Positions 1 to 7,428 of a DNA stretch of 24,977 nt are shown here, one piece after another. Position 1 is the first letter of the stretch; each line of letters opens with the position of its first letter. Position numbers and translations under genes: made by a program. Origin of the DNA: a virus; IMG/VR virus record IMGVR_UViG_3300020162_001729, positions 1 to 24,977 of that record; one strand, written 5' to 3'. The notes below the pieces were generated by a model that was given only the letters and a program-made list of their open reading frames with translations, did not search any database and was not told the origin of the DNA.

Positions 1-1407
1 ATCACCAGAATCAGTATTAATCCAGCCCGCTTGAATGTATCCGCTACCATCAGTTCTTACAACTTTATTCGCTTCATTATTTCTCCCAGTATGAACATTT
101 AGTCCATAAGCAGTAGAAGCATTACCACTAAGACTCCCAGAAAATGTAGATGCAGTAACGGTACCAGGAAAACTTGTATTTCCTGATCCATCTAATAAGG
201 TTGCTGTTCTTACTAAAGAAGAGAAGACTCCAGTATATTGTCTTACATAAATAGGCTCAGTTCCGTCATCGGCAGTTGCTATTTCCGCAAAACCAGAGTT
301 ACTTGAAGTGCCTCCGACCAATATTCTAAATTGGTCGTTATCAGCCATATTGCCACGGACCAATTCGGTGCTACTTGTTCCGCTTACGCTAGCAACGACG
401 CTAGTTGCTGTAAGCGTAGTTAAGCCGCCAGCGCCTTGAGCACCAGTAGCGCCTTGCGAACCATTTGTACCATTTGTGCCGTTCGTTCCATTAGTTCCGC
501 TTGTTCCTTGTGAGCCGTTAGTTCCGTTTGTACCCTGTGAGCCAGTTCTTCCTTGAGTTCCTTGAGCGCCTTGCGATCCAGTTGCGCCCTGAGAACCAAT
601 CGCGCCCTGAGAACCAGTCGCGCCTTGCGATCCTGTTGTTCCTTGCGAACCAGTGATGCCTTGTGTCCCTTGAACTCCTTGAGTGCCTTGCGAGCCAGTG
701 ATACCCTGCGTACCCTGCACACCTTGAGTTCCTTGTGGGCCTTGAAGCCCTTGAGTACCCTGAACGCCTTGAGTGCCCTGCACGCCCTGAGTTCCTTGTG
801 GACCTTGAAGACCTTGCGTACCCTGAACACCCTGAGTTCCCTGAACGCCTTGAGTTCCTTGCGGACCCTGAGTTCCTTGCACGCCTTGCAACCCTTGAAT
901 ACCCTGAATACCTTGCTTACCAGCATCAGCGTTCCAAGTTAACCCATCACTAAACACAGAGATAGATTCATACTGTGGCAAAGAATAAGTATTCGCACCA
1001 TCAATTTGACCAACTCCAGAAGCATTAACTGTAACAGTTCCAGCTCCTTTATTCTTGATTACAAACTGTCTTCCAGCGTTGCCAGAAGCAGAGATTAAAC
1101 TAATAGTTTTCGGATCAGAAGAACTTGAAATAACAACGTCATCAGCAGTAGAAACGGTATAATCAACATACTTAGTTGATACATTTCTGATAAACGAATC
1201 AACATCTAACGTACCAAAAACACCAGAAGGTAAATTTGCAGTTCCAGTTAGATTAGATGCGTTTGTATAGTAAGATGAAAACTGTCCGCTTAAGCGAGTT
1301 GAACTATAAGCTATGCCACTCTGCGCGTTTAAGAAAACGCCAGTATCAACATCGACGATTTGAAAATCAACTTGTTGAGGACTTGCTCCTAGATAGTAAA
1401 CTCCCAT
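1..1407 (-). CDS. Collagen-like tail fibre protein (3' end outside window)
   Basis: An open frame runs from the ATG at 1407 to the window edge (469 codons, no stop), so the C-terminus is missing. Residues 1-162 are beta-rich and begin MGVYYLGASPQQ. Residues 163-326 are an uninterrupted collagen-like Gly-X-Y tract, mostly GTQ, GVQ, GLQ, GPQ, then GSQ, GAT, GTN. Residues from 327 on contain TADDGTEPIYVRQYTG, RNNEANKVVRTDGSGY and IQAGWINTDSGD, wording I know from tail-fibre and structural proteins of environmental phages. Collagen-like triplets form trimeric rods in phage fibres, so a virion-surface, host-contacting fibre is the likely role. It is the last of four fibre/baseplate genes in the late operon and starts 36 bases after the preceding fibre gene's stop. 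Overlapping frames of other phase in the repeat are shadows. Confidence 0.88.
   Translation of the reverse strand, partial: MGVYYLGASPQQVDFQIVDVDTGVFLNAQSGIAYSSTRLSGQFSSYYTNASNLTGTANLPSGVFGTLDVDSFIRNVSTKYVDYTVSTADDVVISSSSDPKTISLISASGNAGRQFVIKNKGAGTVTVNASGVGQIDGANTYSLPQYESISVFSDGLTWNADAGKQGIQGIQGLQGVQGTQGPQGTQGVQGTQGVQGTQGLQGPQGTQGVQGTQGVQGTQGLQGPQGTQGVQGTQGITGSQGTQGVQGTQGITGSQGTTGSQGATGSQGAIGSQGATGSQGAQGTQGRTGSQGTNGTNGSQGTSGTNGTNGTNGTNGSQGATGAQGAGGLTTLTATSVVASVSGTSSTELVRGNMADNDQFRILVGGTSSNSGFAEIATADDGTEPIYVRQYTGVFSSLVRTATLLDGSGNTSFPGTVTASTFSGSLSGNASTAYGLNVHTGRNNEANKVVRTDGSGYIQAGWINTDSGD
430..921 (-). repeat. Collagen-triplet coding repeat (about 54 Gly-X-Y units)
   Basis: About 164 codons follow a strict glycine-every-third pattern. 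Higher-order units of about 15 residues (GTQGVQGTQGLQGPQ) recur in the 5' part, then GSQ/GAT units, then GTN units. At DNA level the copies are not identical: glycine is coded GGT, GGC, GGA and GGG, and glutamine CAA and CAG, in varied order. The repeat is therefore much stronger in protein than in DNA. Confidence 0.9.
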
Positions 1408-1442
1408 ATTGCTTTATGTTAATTTCAAAATTCATCGCCCAC

Positions 1443-3476
1443 TTATGAAACGACAGCGCTAATTACGCTAGCAGTCCATTTGATTGTGGCGGCGGCTTCG
1501 CCTTTAACTTGGAGCTTAAGAGAATCGGTTGTATTGTCGCCATCAACGAACACTTCCCAAGGAGCGTTGCTTTCAGAAGCGAACTTTGTTACGATAGCGT
1601 TAGCAACAAGAGCTGTATTGCCAGCTTTGTTAGCGACCAAGCAGTCATAAGACCAAGAAGCGGCTTTAGCGTTTGTTGTGTCGAACGCTGTGATTGTTCC
1701 TTTGAAGGAAGCGGCAGAATTGTTTGCGATAGTGACGCGCCCAGATGTTCCGTTCAAGAACATTTCTGTAGTTGCATCGCCAGTAGTTGTGCAGTAAACT
1801 GCAAAGTGATCAGATTTAGCTTGAGCAGAACCCGAAACTGTAATACCACCGATAACAAGGTCGTTGGCGGTGCCAGAACCGTTTGTAGTGATGTAATCAA
1901 GTGTTACTTGACCAGTACGAGGATAAAGAACGTCAAGATCAGTTGTTTGAAGACCAAGTCCAGTAATGTGGCCGTATGTATCAACCAAACCAGTAAAGCT
2001 TTGGATTACGACGCCTAGAGTATTTGTGCTAACTGTGTTAACAGCAGAAGAAGTATCTTCGTGCGAAACAACAATCAGATTTGAACCGTTATCAGTAACG
2101 AGAATGCCGCTAGAACCGCTAACAGTAATATCATTTACGTCACCGTTAGAACCTGTGATACGAATGATTGCATCGTTTGTTCCACCAGCAGCGACAGCAA
2201 GGTCGTACATGGTGAATTCCGATGTAATCGGCATATTGTAGTATGTCGTGCCATCGTTTGTGAACTGCCAGCGATCAAGACCTTCGTTCCAGCGGAGAGC
2301 TGTGTTTGCTTCGGTACCGCGTTCAATTTCAATACCAGCGTTTTCAGTTGGTACTGCGCCAGTAAAGTCAGCGTTAAGAGTAATCAGAGCGTCACCGATG
2401 TTTGTTTCGGTTGTGTTGATGTAGGTTGTAGTACCGCTAACTGTTAAGTTACCAGTAATCACTAAGCTACCATCAAGTCTTAAAAGATTTGTGTCTGATT
2501 TGTAAGCAGAAACTTTTGTCGCATCATTTGGACCGAAAACAACAGCGTCAGAGCTTTGAACAGAGTTTAGGAAAACAACTGGTCCAGCGTTAACTGTTAA
2601 TGTATCAGAAGCATCACTACCAAGAGTTACATTGCCACTAGCAACTAAATCGCCACCGATATTAATGCCGTTAGTTGTAGAATTTCCGCTGTTTGTTACG
2701 CTTTGTAAATCTCTAGCATAAGATTCGTCAATTAAAGTTCTCAGCAAACCAGACAAGGTATGAACAGAACCTTCACTTGGAGCAGTTGTTGTTACGCCGC
2801 TAGCGATTTGATCGCGAACGATAACTGCGGTTTGACCAGTGGCGGTAAGAACGTGGCCAAATGGGTCAAAAGTAAATACAACACCAGTGATAGCAGAACC
2901 AGCAGCTGCGGCAACGGTAACGTCAGCTACGCTAGATGTATCATGGTGAGAAATTGTGATTGCGTCGCCGCCAACGGAAAGATCAAGGCCAGTTCCAGCA
3001 ACTACTTGAACAAAATCATTGAAAACTTGACCGCTAACACGACCAGTTAAATTAATATTTGCTGTACCAGTAGCTGGATTAGAAACGTTAACCTGATAAA
3101 GATTACCAGCGTTAATAGAGAGATAGCCAGACAAGCCTGTGCCGAAATCCCATACAGAATCAGATGTTGAAACACCAGTTCCGTTTTCCGCGACTGTTGC
3201 GGAAATATCGCGGAAAGCGGCAGAGCCAAGAGTACCAGTAAAATTGGAGATAACGCCTGTGGCGACTCTCAGGTTGTAGTCTTGGCCACTAAAGTAGCCA
3301 GAAACACCAGTGGTAAAGTCGAATGTAGCCTTTGTGCTTGGTGCTAAGCCTGTTTGTCCACCAGAAACTGTCTGGTCGATAACATACTGTTTGAGGTCAG
3401 CGGCAACAATCGACGCAGAGCCTGTTGTAAAGTTGATTTGATTGCCGACCAGTGAGCCTGTATAGTAGATAGCCAT
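1443..3476 (-). CDS. Tail fibre / virion structural protein (677 aa)
   Basis: This long beta-rich protein (few Cys, many Gly, Thr, Ser and Asn) begins MAIYYTGSLVGNQINF, like the MGVYYLG start of the next fibre. Around residues 352-405 it has NTTETNIGDALITLN, then NAGIEIERG and LRWNEGLDRWQF, a fibre module I recognise from many marine phage structural proteins. A module occurs twice: SHHDTSSV with DPFGHV (about 176-208) and SHEDTSSA with DTYGHI (about 471-504). FTTGVSGYFS and FGTGLSGYLS form another internal pair. The last ~90 residues end in a sandwich-like domain (KLQVKGEAAATIKWTAS) shared with the preceding fibre gene. The ATG at 3476 has GGAG ten bases upstream. The exact place in the fibre or baseplate is not determinable. 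Confidence 0.8.
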   Translation of the reverse strand: MAIYYTGSLVGNQINFTTGSASIVAADLKQYVIDQTVSGGQTGLAPSTKATFDFTTGVSGYFSGQDYNLRVATGVISNFTGTLGSAAFRDISATVAENGTGVSTSDSVWDFGTGLSGYLSINAGNLYQVNVSNPATGTANINLTGRVSGQVFNDFVQVVAGTGLDLSVGGDAITISHHDTSSVADVTVAAAAGSAITGVVFTFDPFGHVLTATGQTAVIVRDQIASGVTTTAPSEGSVHTLSGLLRTLIDESYARDLQSVTNSGNSTTNGINIGGDLVASGNVTLGSDASDTLTVNAGPVVFLNSVQSSDAVVFGPNDATKVSAYKSDTNLLRLDGSLVITGNLTVSGTTTYINTTETNIGDALITLNADFTGAVPTENAGIEIERGTEANTALRWNEGLDRWQFTNDGTTYYNMPITSEFTMYDLAVAAGGTNDAIIRITGSNGDVNDITVSGSSGILVTDNGSNLIVVSHEDTSSAVNTVSTNTLGVVIQSFTGLVDTYGHITGLGLQTTDLDVLYPRTGQVTLDYITTNGSGTANDLVIGGITVSGSAQAKSDHFAVYCTTTGDATTEMFLNGTSGRVTIANNSAASFKGTITAFDTTNAKAASWSYDCLVANKAGNTALVANAIVTKFASESNAPWEVFVDGDNTTDSLKLQVKGEAAATIKWTASVISAVVS

Positions 3477-3503
3477 TTTTTAAATTCTCCGTTGTTAAAT
3501 TAT

Positions 3504-3509
3504 TTACAC
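3504..3509 (-). promoter_or_regulatory. GTGTAA motif, candidate late promoter core
   Basis: On the minus strand the sequence reads CGTGTAAATAAT, 33 bases before the fibre ATG at 3476 and in the short gap after the previous gene. It is one of six copies of GTGTAA placed before minus-strand start codons. Promoter function is inferred from position and recurrence only. Confidence 0.4.
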
Positions 3510-3519
3510 GATTTTGTTG

Positions 3520-4209
3520 TTATTTGACTTGTATTAAATCTAAGAATGCGACCCAGTGAATTGTGGTCGCGGCCAAGCCTAAAACGCTGATTTTGAGGTA
3601 ACCATAAGTTGTATCAGCGTCGATTAACATTCCGCCAACTGCCAACTCATCTGTTATTCCGTTCACGATTGTTCCTCCAACAATTTCCGTGAATCCTGCG
3701 CTTATGCCTTTTTTAATTGTGCCTTCTGCATTAAATGTTGATGTTAAACCGGCATTTGATCTTCCAATAACTCTCACTTTAAAGAACCATGAAGTGTTAT
3801 TAGGCAAAGTTAACTTCTTAATTTGATTTGGAAACGCCAACTCATAAGTTCCAGTTGTTGTTGTTTCTCTTTTGAGAATAAACTCCGAATATTGAGCATC
3901 GCCAGCTTGAGAAAAATTGCCATCAGCAGCTGTACGAATTCCACTTAATGAATTATCTGTTCCGCTGCCGAGAAGAAGTGTGCCTGTGACAGATACATTC
4001 TTTTCAAAATATACATCATGAGTAGGATCAATTTGATCCGCGAAAATTCCAGTGACGAAATTGTATTGACCACTTGTTAAGTGATAATATTGTCCACCAG
4101 TTCCTCCCTGCAAATCAGGAAGAGAGTTATGGTTGAACTGATCTGCTTCAATAATTTGAATTGGACCAGCATCATTACCAGATATAATAATTTCAACTAC
4201 GTCAGGCAT
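3520..4209 (-). CDS. Tail fibre / virion structural protein (229 aa)
   Basis: Residues 27-50 contain HNSLPDLQGG and GQYYHLTSGQY, a motif common in phage fibre proteins before their distal domains. The C-terminal ~115 residues form a predicted beta domain (NNTSWFFKVRVIGRS then GYLKISVLGLAATTIHW). It matches in pattern the C-terminus of the next fibre gene: an aromatic strand, an acidic turn, then V-x-G-x-A-A-x-T-I-x-W. That suggests a duplicated trimerisation or attachment domain. The start at 4209 follows the preceding gene's stop by one base, so the two are translationally linked. It is probably a fibre or fibre-adaptor subunit. Confidence 0.75.
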   Translation of the reverse strand: MPDVVEIIISGNDAGPIQIIEADQFNHNSLPDLQGGTGGQYYHLTSGQYNFVTGIFADQIDPTHDVYFEKNVSVTGTLLLGSGTDNSLSGIRTAADGNFSQAGDAQYSEFILKRETTTTGTYELAFPNQIKKLTLPNNTSWFFKVRVIGRSNAGLTSTFNAEGTIKKGISAGFTEIVGGTIVNGITDELAVGGMLIDADTTYGYLKISVLGLAATTIHWVAFLDLIQVK

Positions 4210-4210
4210 T

Positions 4211-4552
4211 TTATGAGAGTGATGTTACGCCTGAATCTACTGTGATAGTTCCTTTTAAGATTTTTTGAAATGTACCATTATCAAATTTAACTAAAACATC
4301 ATACAGCAAACTACCCGGATGTAATGCCGCAGTTTGCGCCGCAGTTAAAGCAAGTTTGATTGAGCCAATACTAGGATTTGTTTTTGTTACCGTAAAAGAA
4401 ACAAGAGTTGGCGAATAATAATTCTGTTTTATTTCTGCATCAATTGTTGCAGAAGTAAGATTGATTGGTACGCCTCCAGCATCTTTAAGTATCAGGCTAA
4501 CAGAATAATCTGTATTCGTTTCTATGGAAATGTTGTAGGTAGAAGCAGACAT
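4211..4552 (-). CDS. Small Ig-like phage baseplate/fibre protein (113 aa)
   Basis: The protein is short and all-beta in appearance, with no charged patches and no Cys. It has the form Y-N-I-S-I-E-x-x-x-D-Y, then ILKDAGGVPINLTSATIDAE, then a tail rich in alternating hydrophobics (SLLYDVLVKFDNGTF, KGTITVDSGV). This arrangement recurs in small phage proteins near baseplate and fibre genes, some compared with BppU-type upper-baseplate N-terminal domains. It heads the fibre cluster directly after a terminator and a GTGTAA motif, so it likely begins a transcription unit. A structural role is inferred from place and fold type. Confidence 0.65.
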   Translation of the reverse strand: MSASTYNISIETNTDYSVSLILKDAGGVPINLTSATIDAEIKQNYYSPTLVSFTVTKTNPSIGSIKLALTAAQTAALHPGSLLYDVLVKFDNGTFQKILKGTITVDSGVTSLS

Positions 4553-4573
4553 TGTGACAGCGTTCTATTAAAT

Positions 4574-4579
4574 TTACAC
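4574..4579 (-). promoter_or_regulatory. GTGTAA motif after terminator, candidate late promoter core
   Basis: The minus strand reads TTGTGTAAATTT, 27 bases before the ATG at 4552 and immediately downstream of the hairpin terminator at 4581-4608. This is the place where a new promoter is expected. The function is an inference. Confidence 0.45.
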
Positions 4580-4580
4580 A

Positions 4581-4608
4581 AAAAGCGCACTTTTAAAGGT
4601 GCGCTTTT
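4581..4608 (-). terminator. Rho-independent terminator after the neck-protein gene
   Basis: A perfect 10-bp stem (AAAAGCGCAC with GTGCGCTTTT) closes an 8-base loop. In minus-strand RNA the descending arm ends in a U run. It lies 22 bases past the stop of the gene ending at 4630. The A tract on the other side could also make it work on the plus strand, but no plus gene ends there. Confidence 0.85.
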
Positions 4609-4629
4609 GAATTTTAATTAAAACTAGCT

Positions 4630-5118
4630 TTAGTAGATAACGAAGCCAGTTCCAGTAGCAACCAAACCCATAATGTCGTTGTACATATTTTTATTTACGA
4701 CTTGAGTTGGTCTTGCTTGGTAAGAATTATAAGCATAAACGAGCTTATTAACTTCTTCCATATGACTCTTAGACAAACTGTGAAACTGTTTGCTCACTTC
4801 GTTTGTATTAACGAATACAATAGTGTTGTCTTCGTCTTTAAGAGACAAGATTCCATTTCCAGAGGACGAGCCAATAGATTTAATGACGTTTCTCGACTTC
4901 TTTTTGTAGTAGCTCGCCATGTAAAGATGCTTGAGAATATCTTGCTCTTCTTTTCCAAGACTAGCATCTTCACCTGTGAAATTAGTAAAAATCAAGTTGT
5001 TGATTTCGCCTAAGTTTGCGGTAATCCAGCCAGAAATAACACTGATATTAGCTTCCGCCGTATCAGCATCAAATTCATAGAAGAATATGCCGCTTGCTAC
5101 TTGTTCGATATTAGCCAT
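4630..5118 (-). CDS. Probable head-tail connector / neck protein (162 aa)
   Basis: I do not recognise a named family with certainty. The protein starts MANIEQVASGIFFYEFDADT, has mixed helices in the middle (EEQDILKHLYMASYYKKKSRN) and a short glycine-serine turn (SIGSSSGNGI), and ends in hydrophobic residues. It lies between the capsid cluster and the fibre cluster, where head-completion or adaptor proteins usually sit, and is followed by a strong terminator. It overlaps the preceding gene by eight bases, so translation is coupled. Size, acidic N-terminal half and position favour a neck or adaptor role; this is inference from context. Confidence 0.5.
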   Translation of the reverse strand: MANIEQVASGIFFYEFDADTAEANISVISGWITANLGEINNLIFTNFTGEDASLGKEEQDILKHLYMASYYKKKSRNVIKSIGSSSGNGILSLKDEDNTIVFVNTNEVSKQFHSLSKSHMEEVNKLVYAYNSYQARPTQVVNKNMYNDIMGLVATGTGFVIY

Positions 5119-5506
5119 TTAAGATTTTGTTCATAGCGATCTTCTGTTCATCAGAAAATAGCTCTTTTTGTTGGGGTTGTGGAGAAAAATAACTGCGACT
5201 TGCAACGTTTTGAGTATCAAACTGCTTCATTAAACGCTTTTTTAACATAGGCTTGCTACCAGATTGGTCGATATAAAGACGACGAGCCAATGCTTGCATT
5301 TGCATCTCACTCATCTCATCTAAATTCTCTTCAAAAATAGAGCGATTTGCTGTACCAAAAATATTTACTTCTTTAACGCCCAAAGCGGTTTCTAGTTCAC
5401 GAATTTTATCACGATATTCCTTAGAGTTCTTATCTTGAATGTTGTTTAAATCACTCATAAGACTCGCTTTTCCTTTAACTTTAGACTGTCCAGTTGATAT
5501 TTCCAT
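5111..5506 (-). CDS. SAP-like domain protein, virion region (131 aa)
   Basis: Residues 62-96 (LDEMSEMQMQALARRLYI then SGSKPMLKKRLMKQF) have the helix-turn-helix layout of the SAP motif: hydrophobic helix, G-x-K-x-x-L turn and a basic second helix. SAP modules usually bind DNA or act as small adaptors. Residues 18-42 are charged and helical (IQDKNSKEYRDKIRELE). It is the first gene after the capsid-gene terminator, preceded by a GTGTAA motif, and its end overlaps the next gene. The ATG at 5506 is chosen because AAGG lies upstream; Met17 is an alternative start. Role unknown; possibly a head-completion or DNA-contacting virion protein. Confidence 0.6.
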   Translation of the reverse strand: MEISTGQSKVKGKASLMSDLNNIQDKNSKEYRDKIRELETALGVKEVNIFGTANRSIFEENLDEMSEMQMQALARRLYIDQSGSKPMLKKRLMKQFDTQNVASRSYFSPQPQQKELFSDEQKIAMNKILNG

Positions 5507-5526
5507 ACTAGATGATACCTTACAGT

Positions 5527-5532
5527 TTACAC
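5527..5532 (-). promoter_or_regulatory. GTGTAA motif after capsid terminator, candidate late promoter core
   Basis: The minus strand reads AAAGTGTAAACTG, 26 bases before the ATG at 5506 and 23 bases past the capsid-gene terminator. It is the second case of a terminator followed at once by this motif. Confidence 0.45.
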
Positions 5533-5555
5533 TTTTCTAGAATATAGAGAATAAA

Positions 5556-5583
5556 AAAACCCGCCCCTTTCGAGGCGGGTTTT
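5556..5583 (-). terminator. Strong rho-independent terminator after major capsid gene
   Basis: A 10-bp stem (AAAACCCGCC with GGCGGGTTTT) has an 8-base loop. In minus-strand RNA it is followed by a run of seven U residues in total. It lies 15 bases past the capsid-gene stop, a usual site for a strong terminator that isolates this highly expressed gene. Confidence 0.92.
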
Positions 5584-5598
5584 GTAAGAACTATTCTA

Positions 5599-6738
5599 TT
5601 AGACGATCTTGCCAACAAGGGCGCGACGGTCAAGAATCATGCGGCCTTCTTCCATCGAGCCGAAATAACCGATCTTATTTTGGCGGATGCTGAATTGGTC
5701 GTCGGCAACGAGGGTGAATTCCGAATTGGAATCTGGGTCTGTTGCGACAACACGAAGGAGAGACTCGCGGCTGCGGTCGATACCAACGATGATTTCTTGT
5801 GTCGAGCCATCGAATGTGCCAGAGCTTGTGCCATCGGCCTTTGTGTAGGCGGTGGTGTCAGCAGCGGTGTCGAAGATGGTGTTGAACTTTTGGCCTTTGC
5901 CCATTTCAATGAATTCCAAGATCGAAACGCCGTAGAAGCTTGGGATACCAGCCGAACCGTAGATAGCGGAGCGCATTTCGTCGGTGGCAGGAATGCCGAC
6001 CGAAGAAGCTGTGCCGCCAGCGGCAGTGATGCCAGAAACGGTGTTGATTGGGTTATAAGCCATCGAACGGATTTGCTCAACGATTTCTGGGGAAACCAGA
6101 ATGTCGGTCAAACCAGCGCGAGCGCCACCAGCAGGAGTACCATTAGCCCACGATGTGGAGATACGCTTTGCGAGGGTGAGCAGTTCGTTCAAGTCAGCCA
6201 AGAGGAAACGACCAGCTTGGTTAGCTTTTTGAACGTGCTGCTTGCTGTTTGTCGAAGCTGCGGCGAGAGCGGCCATTACCAGCGAGGCAGAAGTGCGTTC
6301 TTGTTTCAAGAGAACTTCTTGAGCCATGCGGGTGAAGGTTTTCGCTACAACGTCCATACGATGTTTGGCGGCGTACTTACGGTCAAACGACAGAGCGCTG
6401 TCGAGGCTGTAAGTAGCAACTTTCAATTCGGATGTGGTTGGGAGAACTTGATTGGTTGGGAGACCACCAGCGACTGACTGAGAATATACTGTGATATAGT
6501 CTTCGTCATTGATGTCGAAGTAGAGGTCGAGCGGGATGCTAGGATTGTCATCGGCGTTGAATGGCAGAGTTGTGAACAAGTTGCTCAGTGTAGGAGCGTT
6601 GTTGATAACTTCTGCAAGTACAGGCCCAATGAATGAGGCGAGAGCAACTTGCGCGTCGTAAGCGACGGTGCGGTTGCGGCTAGCCATAGCTTTGATAAGC
6701 TCAATCTGTTCTGGTGTGCGCTTTAATGTGATTTTCAT
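5599..6738 (-). CDS. Major capsid protein (HK97-fold type, 379 aa)
   Basis: Called from length, composition and place: portal, protease-scaffold, decoration protein, then this gene. The N-terminal ~60 residues are helical (RTPEQIELIKAMASRN). A conserved-looking central part follows (LNELLTLAKRISTSW, ILVSPEIVEQIRSMAYNP, IYGSAGIPSFYGVSILEF). The C-terminus ends in a beta region (QFSIRQNKIGYFGSMEEGRM), as in HK97-fold capsid proteins of environmental phages. The gene is visibly more GC-rich than its neighbours and avoids AT-rich codons, as expected for the most expressed virion gene. The start has an AAGGAA ribosome site ten bases upstream (6749-6754), and a strong terminator follows. Long antisense frames inside it are shadows of its codon bias. 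Confidence 0.87.
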   Translation of the reverse strand: MKITLKRTPEQIELIKAMASRNRTVAYDAQVALASFIGPVLAEVINNAPTLSNLFTTLPFNADDNPSIPLDLYFDINDEDYITVYSQSVAGGLPTNQVLPTTSELKVATYSLDSALSFDRKYAAKHRMDVVAKTFTRMAQEVLLKQERTSASLVMAALAAASTNSKQHVQKANQAGRFLLADLNELLTLAKRISTSWANGTPAGGARAGLTDILVSPEIVEQIRSMAYNPINTVSGITAAGGTASSVGIPATDEMRSAIYGSAGIPSFYGVSILEFIEMGKGQKFNTIFDTAADTTAYTKADGTSSGTFDGSTQEIIVGIDRSRESLLRVVATDPDSNSEFTLVADDQFSIRQNKIGYFGSMEEGRMILDRRALVGKIV

Positions 6739-6772
6739 TATAAATTTTTTCCTTTTATATTTTATTGTTCAA

Positions 6773-7393
6773 TTACATACGCAGACCGATAACAGCGAAA
6801 CCGCCGTTGAATTGATCAGCAACACCGTTAAGAGTTGTGCGTGAGCCTGTGCCGAGAACGAGGCCGAGGTAACCAGCATCGCTGTGAGCGCAGCCAGTAA
6901 CTTTGCCGCCATTGGCGGAAAGTTTGAAACCAGAGCCAACTGTGAGGGTACCGTCGATGGCGTTAGCGCCGAGCGAGAAGATACCACGAGTAGCGACTGG
7001 AACAGCTTGACCAGGGAGAACACACATCAGCTCTTCCGCTTTTTGGCGGTAGTAGAGAAGTTTTTCGCCGTTTTCATCTGTTTTGGCAGTTTGACGGAGG
7101 GTGAGTCCGAGGCAGTTTGTGAGGTCGCCAGAGGCGGCAGGTGTAACCTTGAGGTTAACCTTTGGATATTGGGCAGCGCCGATGTGTGGGTAATCGGTTT
7201 TGCCGAGGTATGAGTCGGAAGCGTATGAAACAGGATCTAAGTCAAAGTTACCTGCGGAAACTTTAACGAAAACACCTGCGTCACCGCTGCCAACGCCTGT
7301 TGTGCTCTCGTTAACGGCAGCGTCAACAAGGGCGTACATATTGACCACGTCAAACTCATTGAGTTGACGGAATGGTAAGAGACGAATAGCCAT
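6773..7393 (-). CDS. Putative head decoration / capsid-stabilising protein (206 aa)
   Basis: The protein begins MAIRLLPFRQLNEFDVVNMY and continues beta-rich, with many Gly, Ala and Val. Parts such as KVSAGNFDLDPVSYASDSYL and GIFSLGANAIDGTLTVGSGF have the look of a beta-sandwich or trimeric decoration protein. It lies between the protease-scaffold and major capsid genes, the usual place of capsid decoration proteins. It has a good ribosome site (AAGGA at 7401-7405, seven bases before ATG) and shares the high-GC codon use of the capsid gene, so high expression is likely. I see no diagnostic motif; the decoration role is inferred from context. Confidence 0.6.
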   Translation of the reverse strand: MAIRLLPFRQLNEFDVVNMYALVDAAVNESTTGVGSGDAGVFVKVSAGNFDLDPVSYASDSYLGKTDYPHIGAAQYPKVNLKVTPAASGDLTNCLGLTLRQTAKTDENGEKLLYYRQKAEELMCVLPGQAVPVATRGIFSLGANAIDGTLTVGSGFKLSANGGKVTGCAHSDAGYLGLVLGTGSRTTLNGVADQFNGGFAVIGLRM

Positions 7394-7428
7394 ATTGTTT
7401 TCCTTATTATATATTTACTTGATTGTTA

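Noticed and set aside
420-942. Frames with Leu/Arg/Lys-rich or Leu/Ser-rich repeats in the collagen region, on both strands
   Set aside because: They are other phases of the Gly-X-Y coding repeat; the true frame runs from 1407 off the left edge.
5680-6477. Open frame of 265 codons on the plus strand inside the capsid gene
   Set aside because: It is antisense to a gene with strong codon bias, which produces long shadow frames. No start signal or recognisable protein pattern.
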